A model generated the notes under the pieces. It did no database searches. It was not told the DNA's origin and saw only the letters and a list, made by a program, of their open reading frames with translations. Shown here piece by piece: positions 34,122 through 42,451 of a stretch of DNA of 64,000 nucleotides. The stretch's first letter is position 1. Each line of letters begins with the position of its first letter. The position numbers were made by a program, and so were the translations under genes. The stretch spans positions 1 to 64,000 of the forward strand of contig JACJNZ010000054.1 of NCBI GenBank assembly GCA_014695325.1, written 5' to 3'. The stretch is from Cyanobacteria bacterium FACHB-502 (lineage in GTDB: Bacteria; Cyanobacteriota; Cyanobacteriia; Elainellales; Elainellaceae).

Positions 34122-34169
34122 TACAAATGTAATATTTGTAATACAGGCTGTCAAGGGCATACTACAAAT
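34122..34169 (-). promoter_or_regulatory. Promoter and operator of the 77-aa/tRNA/rtcB unit
   Basis: On the minus strand TTGACA (34154-34149) is followed after exactly 17 bp by TACATT (34131-34126), a near-consensus sigma-70 promoter. It points at the 77-aa gene and would start transcription near 34119. An inverted repeat TACAAAT-5 bp-ATTTGTA (34122-34140) covers the -10 box, and another CTACAAAT half-site lies at 34162-34169 just beyond the -35. This arrangement suits a repressor. The binding protein is not identifiable. Confidence 0.7.
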
Positions 34170-34277
34170 TCTCGAGGTGGGGAGAGAGCAAGAATGAATG
34201 AATGCTTTGAATTGCTCTCTTCGCTTAGACTTTGGCTTAGTTCAACAATGAAGGTCGGGGTCAGGAGGCGCCAGATT

Positions 34278-34580
34278 GCTGTTCTTTCCAGCTCTTCCTG
34301 AAGTCGGTGAATTGGATGCACTGGAGGCCTTTGTTGGCTAAAAAAACAAAATCTGGTTGTGGACTGCCGTTGACCACTGTAGAAAAGGGATTCTAGGGTG
34401 GGTGTTGGGCGACCCTAGTGCTGAGACATTCCGACCGTTCTGGATGATCGTGGTAAGTTAGCCGTGCTCCTTCTATGTCACTGCTGGTTGGTCTGTTTAT
34501 CCAGGATTTATTCCAAAGGGAGCCCCGATGGTGAGCAAGACCTACATGACCCGAGTTGAAGGAGAAAATACACGGCTTTT
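34278..34580 (+). pseudogene. IS1-family transposase fragment
   Basis: The plus-strand frame reads F-F-P-A-L-P-E-V-G-E-L-D-A-L-E-A-F-V-G, a TAA, then K-N-K-I-W-L-W-T-A-V-D-H, G-W-V-L-G-D-P-S-A-E-T-F-R-P-F-W, a second stop, and Y-P-G-F-I-P with E-G-E-N-T-R-L. This is the DDE region of IS1-type transposases. It contains a run of seven A and a C (34340-34347) like the family's frameshift signal. It has two stops and no ends, so it is dead. It abuts the stop codon of the next gene. A second fragment of the same element is at 55686-56095. Confidence 0.8.
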
Positions 34581-34586
34581 ATTTTT

Positions 34587-35114
34587 TTAGGGAAGGTCAT
34601 AGACCTGCCACGATCGAACGCTACAACGGCGAAGAACTGGTTCAACAGAAAGAATTTGGGTTTCTGTTGCCTTTATGATGACTAAACAATCTCCCTGCTT
34701 AACTTGTTCTTTGTAGAGTTTGACCTGCTTTTCAGGGTCTAAGCATCCCAAAAATGCGCCGTATAACCCACCTGCGGCAGAGGCAACACTGCTGCCTAAA
34801 AATGCTGTCAGGATGCTATCAAGTGCGAGTGCTGGACCTACTCCAGGAACTAATAAAACTCCTAATCCAATCGTTAGTGTCGTTAATCCAACTCCTACAC
34901 TTCCTAGTACGGCTCCTGCTTTTGTCCCCTCTATACGAGTGATGGATAGCTGATTTGCTTTGTCTACTAAATTCTTGGTCGCGTTTAAATTTTTGGTCAC
35001 TACGGAGATTTGGTGCATTGGAAAATTGACGCTTTGTAGCTCAAGCAGTGCTTGTTCTGCTTTTTCCTGATTTGGAAAAACACCAATTGCTTGTTTGAGG
35101 TTGTTAGTCTTCAT
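34587..35114 (-). CDS. General-stress-protein-17M-like membrane-associated protein
   Basis: The 175-residue protein has an N-terminal alpha/beta domain (G-V-F-P-N-Q-E-K-A-E-Q-A-L-L-E-L, I-S-V-V-T-K). A long Gly/Ala-rich hydrophobic middle follows (G-A-V-L-G-S-V-G-V-G-L-T-T-L-T-I-G-L-G-V-L, then V-A-S-A-A-G-G-L-Y-G-A-F-L-G). The C-terminal strand has G-D-C-L-V-I-I-K-A. This matches the GSP17M/DUF1269-like stress protein group; its role is unclear. It lies 86 bp downstream of the P-type ATPase gene, same strand, and may share its message. Confidence 0.65.
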   Translation of the reverse strand: MKTNNLKQAIGVFPNQEKAEQALLELQSVNFPMHQISVVTKNLNATKNLVDKANQLSITRIEGTKAGAVLGSVGVGLTTLTIGLGVLLVPGVGPALALDSILTAFLGSSVASAAGGLYGAFLGCLDPEKQVKLYKEQVKQGDCLVIIKATETQILSVEPVLRRCSVRSWQVYDLP

Positions 35115-35200
35115 GATTTATTCAATCGATAAGGGTTCAGTCGTAATTTTTCTAATGTCAGGGGAGTATCGGAAACCCGTTGCTGTCTCTCTTGGGGCAA

Positions 35201-37915
35201 CTACTTGAGGGGAGCGAATCGCCTTAGCAGTGTGGCTAAACCAATCATGGGTAAGCCGATCGCAATGCACAGGAGAGCCTGACTTAAATTCAACGTTGCT
35301 GTGTCAAATAGTTGATTCATTACGTTCCATTGGCTAAACAGCGTTTGAAATAGGAATGCTGCGCCAATGCCAAATAGGACTGCATAACCAAAGGATTCTG
35401 TTCGACCACGCATTTTGGCAATGATAGCTGGGACAAATCGGCTGATGCTTAAGAGGTAAAACGCTTCGGCTGCTACCAATGCCTGAATTGCCATTGTCCG
35501 CGCCAGAGCTTCGTTGCCCGTTGTCCGAATGATCCATTCAAAGGTGCCAAAAATAACAATCCAGTTGAATACGGAAACTGCCAGAATGCGGGTAATCAGA
35601 CGACGAGAGAGTAACGGTTCATTCGTTGGGCGAGGCAGGTTTTGCATCACGTCGGGGGAGGGGGGCTCGAATGCCAGTGGCACAGATAGCGCGATCGAAC
35701 CCACCATGTTCAGCCAGAGGATTTGCACCGGAAGAATGGGCAGGGGGCTTGCTAAAAATACCGCGATTAAAATCGTCATCGATTCGCCCCCGTTGACCGG
35801 TAGGATGAAGGCGATCGCCCGCAACAAATTCTTATAAACGGTGCGCCCCTCTTCTACGGCTCGTTCAATGGAGGCGAAGTTATCATTCGTCAGGATCATA
35901 TCTGCCGCTTCTTTCGAGACTTCGGTTCCGGTAATTCCCATCGCAGTTCCGATGTCTGCCTGTTTCAAGGCAGGCGCATCATTCACGCCATCTCCGGTCA
36001 TGGCGACAATTTCGCCTTTCGACTGAAGTGCTTTGACCAGGCGGAGCTTTTGTTCCGGGGCAACCCTGGCAAACACATTGCTTTGTTCAACAGCGTTTGC
36101 CAGTTCCATCTCGCTCATATCCGCTAGTTCTCGTCCGGTGAAGATGGGTGCATCCGGTGTTTGATTGATTCCCATGCGCTGAGCAATTGCAGCAGCTGTT
36201 TTGGCATGGTCGCCCGTGATCATCTTCACCTGGATTCCGGCAGACTGGCAGGAGCGAATGGCTTGAATCGCTTCTGAGCGAGGTGGATCAATCATGCCTT
36301 GAAGTCCGAGGAAGACCAGGTTTCGCTCAATGTCGGAATGTTCAAGGGAGGATTTGGATCGGACAGCAGTTTTCTCTGCCAAAGCCAGCACTCTTAACCC
36401 CTGGTTTGCCAGGCGATCGACCATTTGTTCGATTGCAGTTGCATCAAGGGCGGTTGAATTTCCCGCAGCATCGACCATTTGGTAACACCGTTTGAGGATC
36501 GCCTCAATGGAACCCTTGACGTAAATCAACTGCTCGGAACCGCGATTGTGTAAGGTCGCCATGTACTGAAATTGAGATTCAAACGATAGGGTAGCCATGC
36601 GGGGAACGGTTTCTGCGAGAGCTTCCGGGGTTATTCCTGCCTTATGAGCAGCTGTCACTAATGCTCCCTCAGTTGGGCTACCAACCACTGTCCAGTTGCC
36701 ACCTTGCTCCTCAACATGGGAGTCGTTGCATAGTAGCCCTGCTTGCAGGCATTGAGAGAGAGCAGTCGTTTCTGCTAAATCAATGGGCTGTCCTTGGAGC
36801 GTAATTTCTCCCTCTGGCGCGTAACCGCCACCACTGACCTGATAAAGTTTCCCTCCGGCATAAATTTCCTGCACCGTCATCTGATTTTCGGTGAGCGTTC
36901 CGGTTTTGTCTGAACAAATGACAGTGGTACTGCCCAGGGTTTCAACGGCTGGCAGTTTGCGAATAATGGCATGATGCTTTGCCATCTGGGAAACCCCAAT
37001 CGCCAGGGTTACTGTCAGGATTGCGGGTAAACCCTCAGGAATGGCACTCACGGCGAGCGCAACGGCTGCTTTAAAGACCTCAACCCAGGAAAAACCTTGG
37101 GCGACTCCCACCGCAAAGGTTAATGTTGCCAGAGCCAGAACGACGTATAGCAGGGTTTTGCTAAATCGATCGATTTTTCGGGTTAAAGGGGTTTCCAGGC
37201 TGTGGCTCTGCTGCATCATCTGGGACAAATGCCCAGTTTCAGTCTTGTCACCAATGGCGACAACCAATCCCTGCCCCCGTCCAAAAGTGACTAAGCTTCC
37301 GGTGTAAGCCATGTTTGCCTGTTCTGCCAGAGGAGTGTCTGGCGGCAGTGGGGTGAGGCTTTTCTCAACAGGAACAGACTCTCCGGTTAAGCCTGACTCA
37401 TCGATTTGGAGGTCAAAAACTTTAATCAAACGCAAATCTGCCGGGACTTTATCCCCTGATGCCAGCAGCACCAAATCTCCCGGCACCAGTTCACTGGAAG
37501 AAATGACCTGTTTTTGTCCATCCCGCAGGATGGTTGCTTCCGTTGTGACGGATTCTGCGAGAGCGGCGATCGCATTCTCAGCTTTTGACTCCTGGATAAA
37601 GCCAATCACGGCATTGATGATCGTGACTCCGAAGATCACTCCAGCATCAATCCATTCGTGCAGAAAAGCGGTGACGATGCCTGCTGCTAGAAGTATGTAG
37701 AGCAACGGTTGGTTGAATTGCTGGAGAAAACGAACCCAGGCACTCTGGCTTTTCTGGGCAGTCAGTTCGTTAGCACCAAAGCGATCGCGCCGTTCCTTTG
37801 CTTCCTGAGTGGAAAGACCTGTATCAGGGTCAGTTTCTAAAGATTGAACAACCTCTTTCACCGACAGATGGTGCCATTGATCCTGTGTTGGATGTTTCGC
37901 CAGTGTTTCAACCAT
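35201..37915 (-). CDS. P2-type cation-transporting ATPase
   Basis: The 904-residue protein has all P-type landmarks: an N-terminal cation-ATPase domain (residues 15-85), actuator T-G-E-S (177-180), M4 motif A-I-P-E-G-L-P-A (291-298), phosphorylation loop D336-K-T-G-T-L-T, hinge M-T-G-D-G-V-N-D-A-P-A-L-K, and about ten membrane helices. The P-E-G-L motif and overall length place it with P2-type (Ca2+, Na+/K+ or H+) pumps, as in cyanobacterial PacL/Pma1-like proteins. The ion cannot be fixed by eye. It sits in the plasma or thylakoid membrane. It is divergent from the rhodopsin gene across a 167-bp region with an inverted repeat. Confidence 0.93.
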   Translation of the reverse strand: MVETLAKHPTQDQWHHLSVKEVVQSLETDPDTGLSTQEAKERRDRFGANELTAQKSQSAWVRFLQQFNQPLLYILLAAGIVTAFLHEWIDAGVIFGVTIINAVIGFIQESKAENAIAALAESVTTEATILRDGQKQVISSSELVPGDLVLLASGDKVPADLRLIKVFDLQIDESGLTGESVPVEKSLTPLPPDTPLAEQANMAYTGSLVTFGRGQGLVVAIGDKTETGHLSQMMQQSHSLETPLTRKIDRFSKTLLYVVLALATLTFAVGVAQGFSWVEVFKAAVALAVSAIPEGLPAILTVTLAIGVSQMAKHHAIIRKLPAVETLGSTTVICSDKTGTLTENQMTVQEIYAGGKLYQVSGGGYAPEGEITLQGQPIDLAETTALSQCLQAGLLCNDSHVEEQGGNWTVVGSPTEGALVTAAHKAGITPEALAETVPRMATLSFESQFQYMATLHNRGSEQLIYVKGSIEAILKRCYQMVDAAGNSTALDATAIEQMVDRLANQGLRVLALAEKTAVRSKSSLEHSDIERNLVFLGLQGMIDPPRSEAIQAIRSCQSAGIQVKMITGDHAKTAAAIAQRMGINQTPDAPIFTGRELADMSEMELANAVEQSNVFARVAPEQKLRLVKALQSKGEIVAMTGDGVNDAPALKQADIGTAMGITGTEVSKEAADMILTNDNFASIERAVEEGRTVYKNLLRAIAFILPVNGGESMTILIAVFLASPLPILPVQILWLNMVGSIALSVPLAFEPPSPDVMQNLPRPTNEPLLSRRLITRILAVSVFNWIVIFGTFEWIIRTTGNEALARTMAIQALVAAEAFYLLSISRFVPAIIAKMRGRTESFGYAVLFGIGAAFLFQTLFSQWNVMNQLFDTATLNLSQALLCIAIGLPMIGLATLLRRFAPLK

Positions 37916-37987
37916 TGTGTTTTCTCTACTCGAACTCGGTAATCACACAGCCCCAAGACTGTTTCTCATTACCTCTAGCGTCGATGA

Positions 37988-38034
37988 GAAAAGTGAACTA
38001 AATATGATCACTCGATTCTAACCACTCACTTTTC
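37988..38034. promoter_or_regulatory. Inverted repeat between ATPase and rhodopsin genes
   Basis: GAAAAGTGA (37988-37996) and its exact complement TCACTTTTC (38026-38034) are separated by 29 bp in the divergent promoter region. The site could be an operator shared by the ATPase and rhodopsin genes, or a stem in the rhodopsin leader. No clear sigma-70 hexamers are seen beside it. Confidence 0.4.
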
Positions 38035-38082
38035 GATCACATTTGGCTTTCAAAGTAAGAGGCAAGCGAATTGGAGTAGCGT

Positions 38083-38796
38083 ATGGACTGGCAAGCAATA
38101 TTTCACTGGGTCTATGTCACCGCGATGGTGATCGGGGCACTTTATTTCATGGCTCTCAGTCGCAATCCATGCGGGGTGCCCAAATATGAGTATTTAGTTG
38201 CGACCTTTATTCCCATCTGGTCGGGACTCGCCTACATGGCAATGGCAATGGGGCAGGGAAAAGTTGAGATAGCAGGACAAATCACGCACTATGCCCGCTA
38301 CATCGATTGGTTCGTAACCACTCCCCTACTGCTGCTGTCGTTATCGTGGACAGCGATGCATCACATTGCCAAAGATTGGACTCTGATTGCTGGGCTGATG
38401 GGAACGCAAGTGATTGTGATTGGGAGCGGGCTAATCGCAGATTTATCTACCACAGATGAAACACGCTTTGTTTGGTATACCTGCGGTGTTGTTGCGTTTC
38501 TCGTGGTTCTTTGGGGAATTTGGGTGCCGTTGCGGGCAAAGACTCGGGGTCAGGGGATGGAGTTTTCCACCCTTTATACAAAGCTCGTTGCCTATTTCAC
38601 GGTATTTTGGATTAGCTACCCGATCGCCTGGTTAATTGGTCCTTCTGGTTTGGGCTGGGTCAACCAAACAATTGAGACATTGCTGTTTTGTGTACTGCCC
38701 TTTTTCTCTAAGGTTGGGTTCAGCTATCTAGATTTGAATGGTCTACGCCGTTTGAGAACACGGTCTACAGCGACAAGCCCTAAAATCCTTTATTGA
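38083..38796 (+). CDS. Anabaena sensory rhodopsin-type microbial rhodopsin
   Basis: The 237-residue seven-helix protein has the retinal Schiff-base lysine K210 in helix G (F-F-S-K-V-G-F), R72 and counterion D75 in helix C (R-Y-I-D-W), T79 and S86 (pump proton donor position replaced by Ser). P206 stands where pumps have the second counterion Asp. D217 is also present. These residues and their numbering equal those of Anabaena sensory rhodopsin as I know it, a photochromic sensor that signals through a soluble tetrameric transducer. No transducer gene follows. Instead there are a convergent small membrane protein and a two-component system. It is therefore predicted to sense light rather than pump. 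Confidence 0.93.
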   Translation: MDWQAIFHWVYVTAMVIGALYFMALSRNPCGVPKYEYLVATFIPIWSGLAYMAMAMGQGKVEIAGQITHYARYIDWFVTTPLLLLSLSWTAMHHIAKDWTLIAGLMGTQVIVIGSGLIADLSTTDETRFVWYTCGVVAFLVVLWGIWVPLRAKTRGQGMEFSTLYTKLVAYFTVFWISYPIAWLIGPSGLGWVNQTIETLLFCVLPFFSKVGFSYLDLNGLRRLRTRSTATSPKILY

Positions 38797-38809
38797 GGCA
38801 GAAGTAGAT

Positions 38810-39187
38810 TTACTCAATGATCTCGTAACGGACTAGCTGGCGCACATCTTGACGCGACAACTGAAGCTCATTGGCGATCGCTGCTTCAATTTGGCTAGGG
38901 TCTGTTGTGGCGAGTTCTAATTCCATCCGTTTCAAAACCGAATCGGCTGTTTCGACCTTCACCTGAGTAATATTCTGGTTTCGGTTAATGACGGCATTGA
39001 TCAGCAGGATATTCACAGACACAACTGCTTTAAGCTGAGTATCTGCCTGAAGCTTCGTTGCAGTTGGCTGAGATTGCTGCAATTCTTGAGCCGTCAAAAT
39101 GCTGGAGCCAAGCCAGAATGCTATTGCTACCACTGGGAGGGGCAACCAAAATTCTGCACCTGATGCCTGTAACCAGCGTTTGATCAC
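38810..39187 (-). CDS. Membrane-anchored hypothetical protein beside the two-component system
   Basis: The 125-residue protein has one N-terminal membrane helix (F-W-L-P-L-P-V-V-A-I-A-F-W-L-G-S-S-I-L, about residues 13-32) and a mostly helical extracytoplasmic domain (V-K-V-E-T-A-D-S-V-L-K-R-M-E-L-E-L, then Q-L-S-R-Q-D-V-R-Q-L-V-R-Y). I have the impression that similar proteins sit beside RppA/NrsR-type regulators in other cyanobacteria, which would suit an accessory sensor, but I cannot verify it. It is divergent from the response regulator and converges on the rhodopsin gene with a 13-bp gap. Confidence 0.65.
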   Translation of the reverse strand: MIKRWLQASGAEFWLPLPVVAIAFWLGSSILTAQELQQSQPTATKLQADTQLKAVVSVNILLINAVINRNQNITQVKVETADSVLKRMELELATTDPSQIEAAIANELQLSRQDVRQLVRYEIIE

Positions 39188-39329
39188 CCTCGATCGATGC
39201 TCCTCAATAGCGTTTTCCCTGACTGTAATACAGCCTTCTGCTGCTTAAAATCTAGCTTTAAGGAGATGTGTAATCTCATCTCAGAACTCAATGCTAGAAC
39301 TGCAAGCCATCGAAAGGCTGGGCGGAAAA

Positions 39330-40007
39330 ATGAAAATATTGCTAGTCGAGGACGATCCGAAACAACTACTTCCACTCCAGATTGCTTTGTCTCAAGCAGG
39401 GCATAGCGTAGATGGTATCAAAGACGGAAAAACGGCTCAGTGGCTTTTATCTGAGAAGGACTATGATCTTTTGGTTCTGGACTGGATGTTGCCCCATGTT
39501 AGCGGAGTAAATCTTTGTCAGCATTATCGTGCCCTGGGAAAAACGGCTCCCGTTTTGATGATTACGGCAAGAGATACAACTTCTGAAAAAGTGACTGGGT
39601 TAGATGCAGGAGCCGATGACTATTTAGTGAAACCGATTGATTTAATCGAGTTTATGGCACGCGTGCGGGCGTTGAGACGGCGATCTCCCTTATGGGTTGG
39701 AGACACGCTGAATTTAGAAGATCTGTACCTCCATCTTGATTCGCTAACTGTAGAAAGACAGGGTAAATCTGTCACCTTTTCTAGCCGTGAGTTTCAATTG
39801 CTAGAACACTTTATGCGTCACCCTCGCCAGATCTTGAGCCGCAACCAGATCGAGCAAGCTGTATGGGAATGGGGGACAGAGCCGGATAGCAATGCGATTA
39901 CCGTTTTAGTTCGTAAACTTCGTCAACGCTTACAATCTGTAGAAGCCAGTGATTGGGTTGAGAGTATTTATGGAATGGGGTATCGGCTGTCTCCTCCGGA
40001 GAATTAA
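39330..40007 (+). CDS. OmpR-family response regulator (RppA/NrsR-like)
   Basis: This is a protein of about 225 residues with a receiver domain (L-V-E-D-D-P at the front; phosphoacceptor D51 in V-L-D-W-M-L-P; V-K-P-I-D) and a winged-helix OmpR output domain (F-S-S-R-E-F-Q-L-L-E-H-F-M-R-H, N-A-I-T-V-L-V-R-K-L-R-Q-R-L). The start at 39330 (M-K-I-L-L-V) is chosen over an upstream ATG at 39291. The histidine kinase gene follows 36 bp later in the same direction, so the two form a pair. In the related RppA/B (NrsR/S) systems the inputs are redox or nickel; the signal here is unknown. Confidence 0.9.
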   Translation: MKILLVEDDPKQLLPLQIALSQAGHSVDGIKDGKTAQWLLSEKDYDLLVLDWMLPHVSGVNLCQHYRALGKTAPVLMITARDTTSEKVTGLDAGADDYLVKPIDLIEFMARVRALRRRSPLWVGDTLNLEDLYLHLDSLTVERQGKSVTFSSREFQLLEHFMRHPRQILSRNQIEQAVWEWGTEPDSNAITVLVRKLRQRLQSVEASDWVESIYGMGYRLSPPEN

Positions 40008-40043
40008 TTTTTATCGGAATCACCATCCTATTCACAGCAGAAT

Positions 40044-41321
40044 GTGTTTAATCAGAGTCGTCGCAATCTAGCCCGCTGGTTTACCCTCTCAATGGGTAGT
40101 ATTCTTGTGTTGTTTGCAGGAGTCATTTACCAGATTGAGGCGAAAGACAAACGAGAGGCACTCGATCGCTTGCTGCTCGACAAAACCCGGATTATGGCGG
40201 CGAGCGTTCATTACGATGTTCGCCAGAATCAAACTGCGGTCGATTTAACCAATGTTCCTCTACTAGGGAGTGGTTCTCACCCACTGGCTGAGGATTTGAT
40301 CTATGTGCGTTGGTACAACGCCCAAGGACGCTTGGTTCGTTTCTTTGGGGCTGCCCCTGCCAATCAGCTCAATACTTCTCCGGGTTATCAAACGATTCAA
40401 CCGGCTGATCCCTTGTTGCAGCATCGCTGGTTGCGCCAGATTACGCTACCTGTTGAGGGGCGAACAGGGACGCTGGGCTACCTTCAGGTTGCAACGCCCC
40501 TAACAGAAACCCACAATCAGTTGCAAGAGCTTCAGATTGCACTAACCCTGGCAGTGCCGATCGCATTGGGGTTGATTGGCTTAGCGGGTTGGCTATTGAG
40601 TGGAATTGCCATGCAGCCCATTCGGCAGTCTTATCAACAGCTTCAACGCTTTACAGCCGATGCCTCCCACGAGTTGCGATCGCCCCTTTCTGCCATCTTG
40701 ACCAATGCTCAGGTAGGGTTGATGCTTGCATCAGATGATTCCCGGTTCCAGCCATCCCTAGAAAATATCGTAGATAGTGCTAAATCAATGGGTTCTCTGG
40801 TGAATAATCTGTTGCTCCTAGCGCGTCATCAGGGAAAGCTCGCGCCTGAGTCGTTCAAACTGCTCACCCTCAATCAATTTCTAGCGGAAATCGTTCCCCA
40901 ATTTCGGGTACTGGCAGAAGCACAAGACATTCAACTTGAATATGAGCAGCCAGAACAAGCGATTAAGGTCTGGGCTGATCCTGATTTGTTGAGGCAGGTG
41001 ATTGAAAACTTGCTCAGTAATGCTTGTAAATACACTTCTACAGGTGGGTCAGTGCGGTTGCGACTTGTTCCCCATCCAGGTTGGGCCGTGATTCAAGTCA
41101 TTGATACCGGAATCGGAATTCCAGAAGTGGACTTACCCTATATCTTCGATCGCTTTTACCGGGTTGATACGGCGCGATCGCTCGACAGCGGTGGCTCTGG
41201 ACTGGGGTTAGCGATCGCTCAACAGATTGTTCAGGCTCACAGTGGGCATCTCCATGTAAAGAGCGTCATCGGTCAAGGTTCAACGTTTCAAGTTGAACTA
41301 CCCCTCAAACTACCCTCCTAG
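40044..41321 (+). CDS. Membrane sensor histidine kinase (partner of the response regulator)
   Basis: The 425-residue protein starts with GTG; the ATG two bases earlier is in another frame that closes quickly. It has two membrane helices (about residues 12-30 and 165-188) flanking an extracytoplasmic sensor domain of about 135 residues. It then has HisKA (A-S-H-E-L-R-S-P-L, phosphorylated His near residue 210) and HATPase_c with the N box (N-L-L-S-N-A-C-K-Y), D-T-G-I-G-I and G-G-S-G-L-G-L-A-I boxes. All catalytic boxes are intact. It should phosphorylate the preceding OmpR-type regulator. The sensor domain has no motif I can assign to a ligand. Confidence 0.9.
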   Translation: MFNQSRRNLARWFTLSMGSILVLFAGVIYQIEAKDKREALDRLLLDKTRIMAASVHYDVRQNQTAVDLTNVPLLGSGSHPLAEDLIYVRWYNAQGRLVRFFGAAPANQLNTSPGYQTIQPADPLLQHRWLRQITLPVEGRTGTLGYLQVATPLTETHNQLQELQIALTLAVPIALGLIGLAGWLLSGIAMQPIRQSYQQLQRFTADASHELRSPLSAILTNAQVGLMLASDDSRFQPSLENIVDSAKSMGSLVNNLLLLARHQGKLAPESFKLLTLNQFLAEIVPQFRVLAEAQDIQLEYEQPEQAIKVWADPDLLRQVIENLLSNACKYTSTGGSVRLRLVPHPGWAVIQVIDTGIGIPEVDLPYIFDRFYRVDTARSLDSGGSGLGLAIAQQIVQAHSGHLHVKSVIGQGSTFQVELPLKLPS

Positions 41322-41341
41322 TGACTCTTCCATCTTCTGTC

Positions 41342-41671
41342 TTAAACTCTTGGAGCGTACATCATGATCAGGACACCCACTAGGATAATGGTCGCTCCAA
41401 CCCAATCCAAGCGATCGGGAGCAACATTATCGATTCGCCATCCCCAAAGGATTGACAGCATGATAAAGATACCGCCATAAGCGGCATAGGCTCGTCCAAA
41501 ATTCGCGGGTTGAAGCGTTGCAACAAATCCGTAGGTTGTCAGCAAAATAGCGCCAACCATTGCTAACCAGATGCTTTCTCCTTCACGTAGCCATAACCAA
41601 ATCAGGTAGCCGCCCCCAATCTCACACAGACCCGATAAAACAAAGACCAATAGTGAAAAAATTGTTGTCAT
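41342..41671 (-). CDS. YnfA/UPF0060 family small membrane protein
   Basis: The 109-residue protein has four membrane helices and the UPF0060 signatures [24 protein letters not shown] and D-x-x-D-W-V-G-A. The family length is 105-112, so it is complete. Members resemble small multidrug-resistance exporters, but transport has only been suggested. It converges on the histidine kinase gene with a 20-bp gap. Confidence 0.9.
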   Translation of the reverse strand: MTTIFSLLVFVLSGLCEIGGGYLIWLWLREGESIWLAMVGAILLTTYGFVATLQPANFGRAYAAYGGIFIMLSILWGWRIDNVAPDRLDWVGATIILVGVLIMMYAPRV

Positions 41672-41819
41672 GATAAATCAAATCATTGATCACAATGTTG
41701 AGATTACTAGTGGTTGAAAGGAACTGATTCACTGGGTTTTCACGCTCCATTAATCCGCAACCTTCGGTAGTTGAAACGCCTATAGTAATCTGTAATATTC
41801 ATTCTTTAATGGTTTAACG

Positions 41820-41905
41820 ATGAACGGGATCATCGGTGGTGCAGGGATGATGGGGTGGGGTTTAGCCCAGCAATTGCTAGAACAGGGGCATACGGTTGCC
41901 ATCAT
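41820..41905 (+). pseudogene. N-terminal scrap of a Rossmann-fold oxidoreductase
   Basis: The first 28 codons read G-I-I-G-G-A-G-M-M-G-W-G-L-A-Q-Q-L-L-E-Q-G-H-T-V-A-I. This is the NAD(P)-binding start of a 6-phosphogluconate-dehydrogenase- or F420-reductase-like protein. The frame then enters an antisense IS6 fragment, so the rest of the gene was lost at that insertion. Confidence 0.65.
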
Positions 41906-42105
41906 TAAATCTAACCTGAGATGCAATATCCCCTTTGTCAATACCATTCACTTGTCCTTTGCAAATCATATTCATCGCTTCAATTCCACTCAACGTTCTT
42001 CTTGCCGGATTGAAGACGTTCAATCCCATCATCGGCTTCACAATTCGCTTGATCGATCGGTGAGCCTGCTCAACCTCATTGGGATTGCTCCCGTTGTGGA
42101 TAGGT
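41906..42105 (-). mobile_element. IS6-family transposase fragment
   Basis: The minus strand reads R-S-I-K-R-I-V-K-P-M-M-G-F, L-S-G-I-E-A-M-N-M-I-C-K-G-Q-V-N-G-I-D-K-G. This is the C-terminal region of the same IS6-type transposase as at 20707 and 56098, with one base lost after D-K-G that breaks the frame. No terminal repeat remains. It truncates the Rossmann-fold gene to its left. Confidence 0.75.
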
Positions 42106-42253
42106 GAATGACTCGATATAAGGCTTGTTGCCCTAAATAGGTCTACCCTGCCAACGTTGAAATCTCACAGAATTGGAGGATGTGTGATCCAGATGGAATC
42201 AGGTATAAATAAACTCAAAGGATAAAGATCCTTGTTTTTTATAAGGTTTATTT

Positions 42254-42451
42254 ATGACTACACGAGAACAACAACAAGAATATCTCGCCTCGATCGCTCA
42301 AGCTTACGATGTTGGTGACTTTGACTACTTAGCTCCCGGTGACTTACGATCGCTCGACGCTTTGATTGCTGAAGCTTGGCAAGCATTCAAGCAAGATGGA
42401 GATGTTGATACTCAAATCAGGAAGATTGAAAAAGCGATGGGTCGAGAATGA
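42254..42451 (+). CDS. 65-aa acidic hypothetical protein
   Basis: This small soluble protein (Q-E-Y-L-A-S-I-A-Q-A-Y-D-V-G-D-F-D-Y, then S-L-D-A-L-I-A-E-A-W-Q-A-F) is predicted helical and acidic, with a basic end (I-R-K-I-E-K-A-M-G-R-E). The composition is coherent and there are several in-phase acidic helices, but no family is recognised and the ribosome-binding site is weak. It is isolated between an IS6 fragment and an IS5 element. Confidence 0.45.
   Translation: MTTREQQQEYLASIAQAYDVGDFDYLAPGDLRSLDALIAEAWQAFKQDGDVDTQIRKIEKAMGRE

Noticed and set aside
38083-38796. Possibility that the rhodopsin is a proton pump
   Set aside because: The second counterion position is Pro (P206) and the donor position is Ser (S86), as in the sensory type. 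Pumps need Asp at the first and usually a carboxylate at the second.
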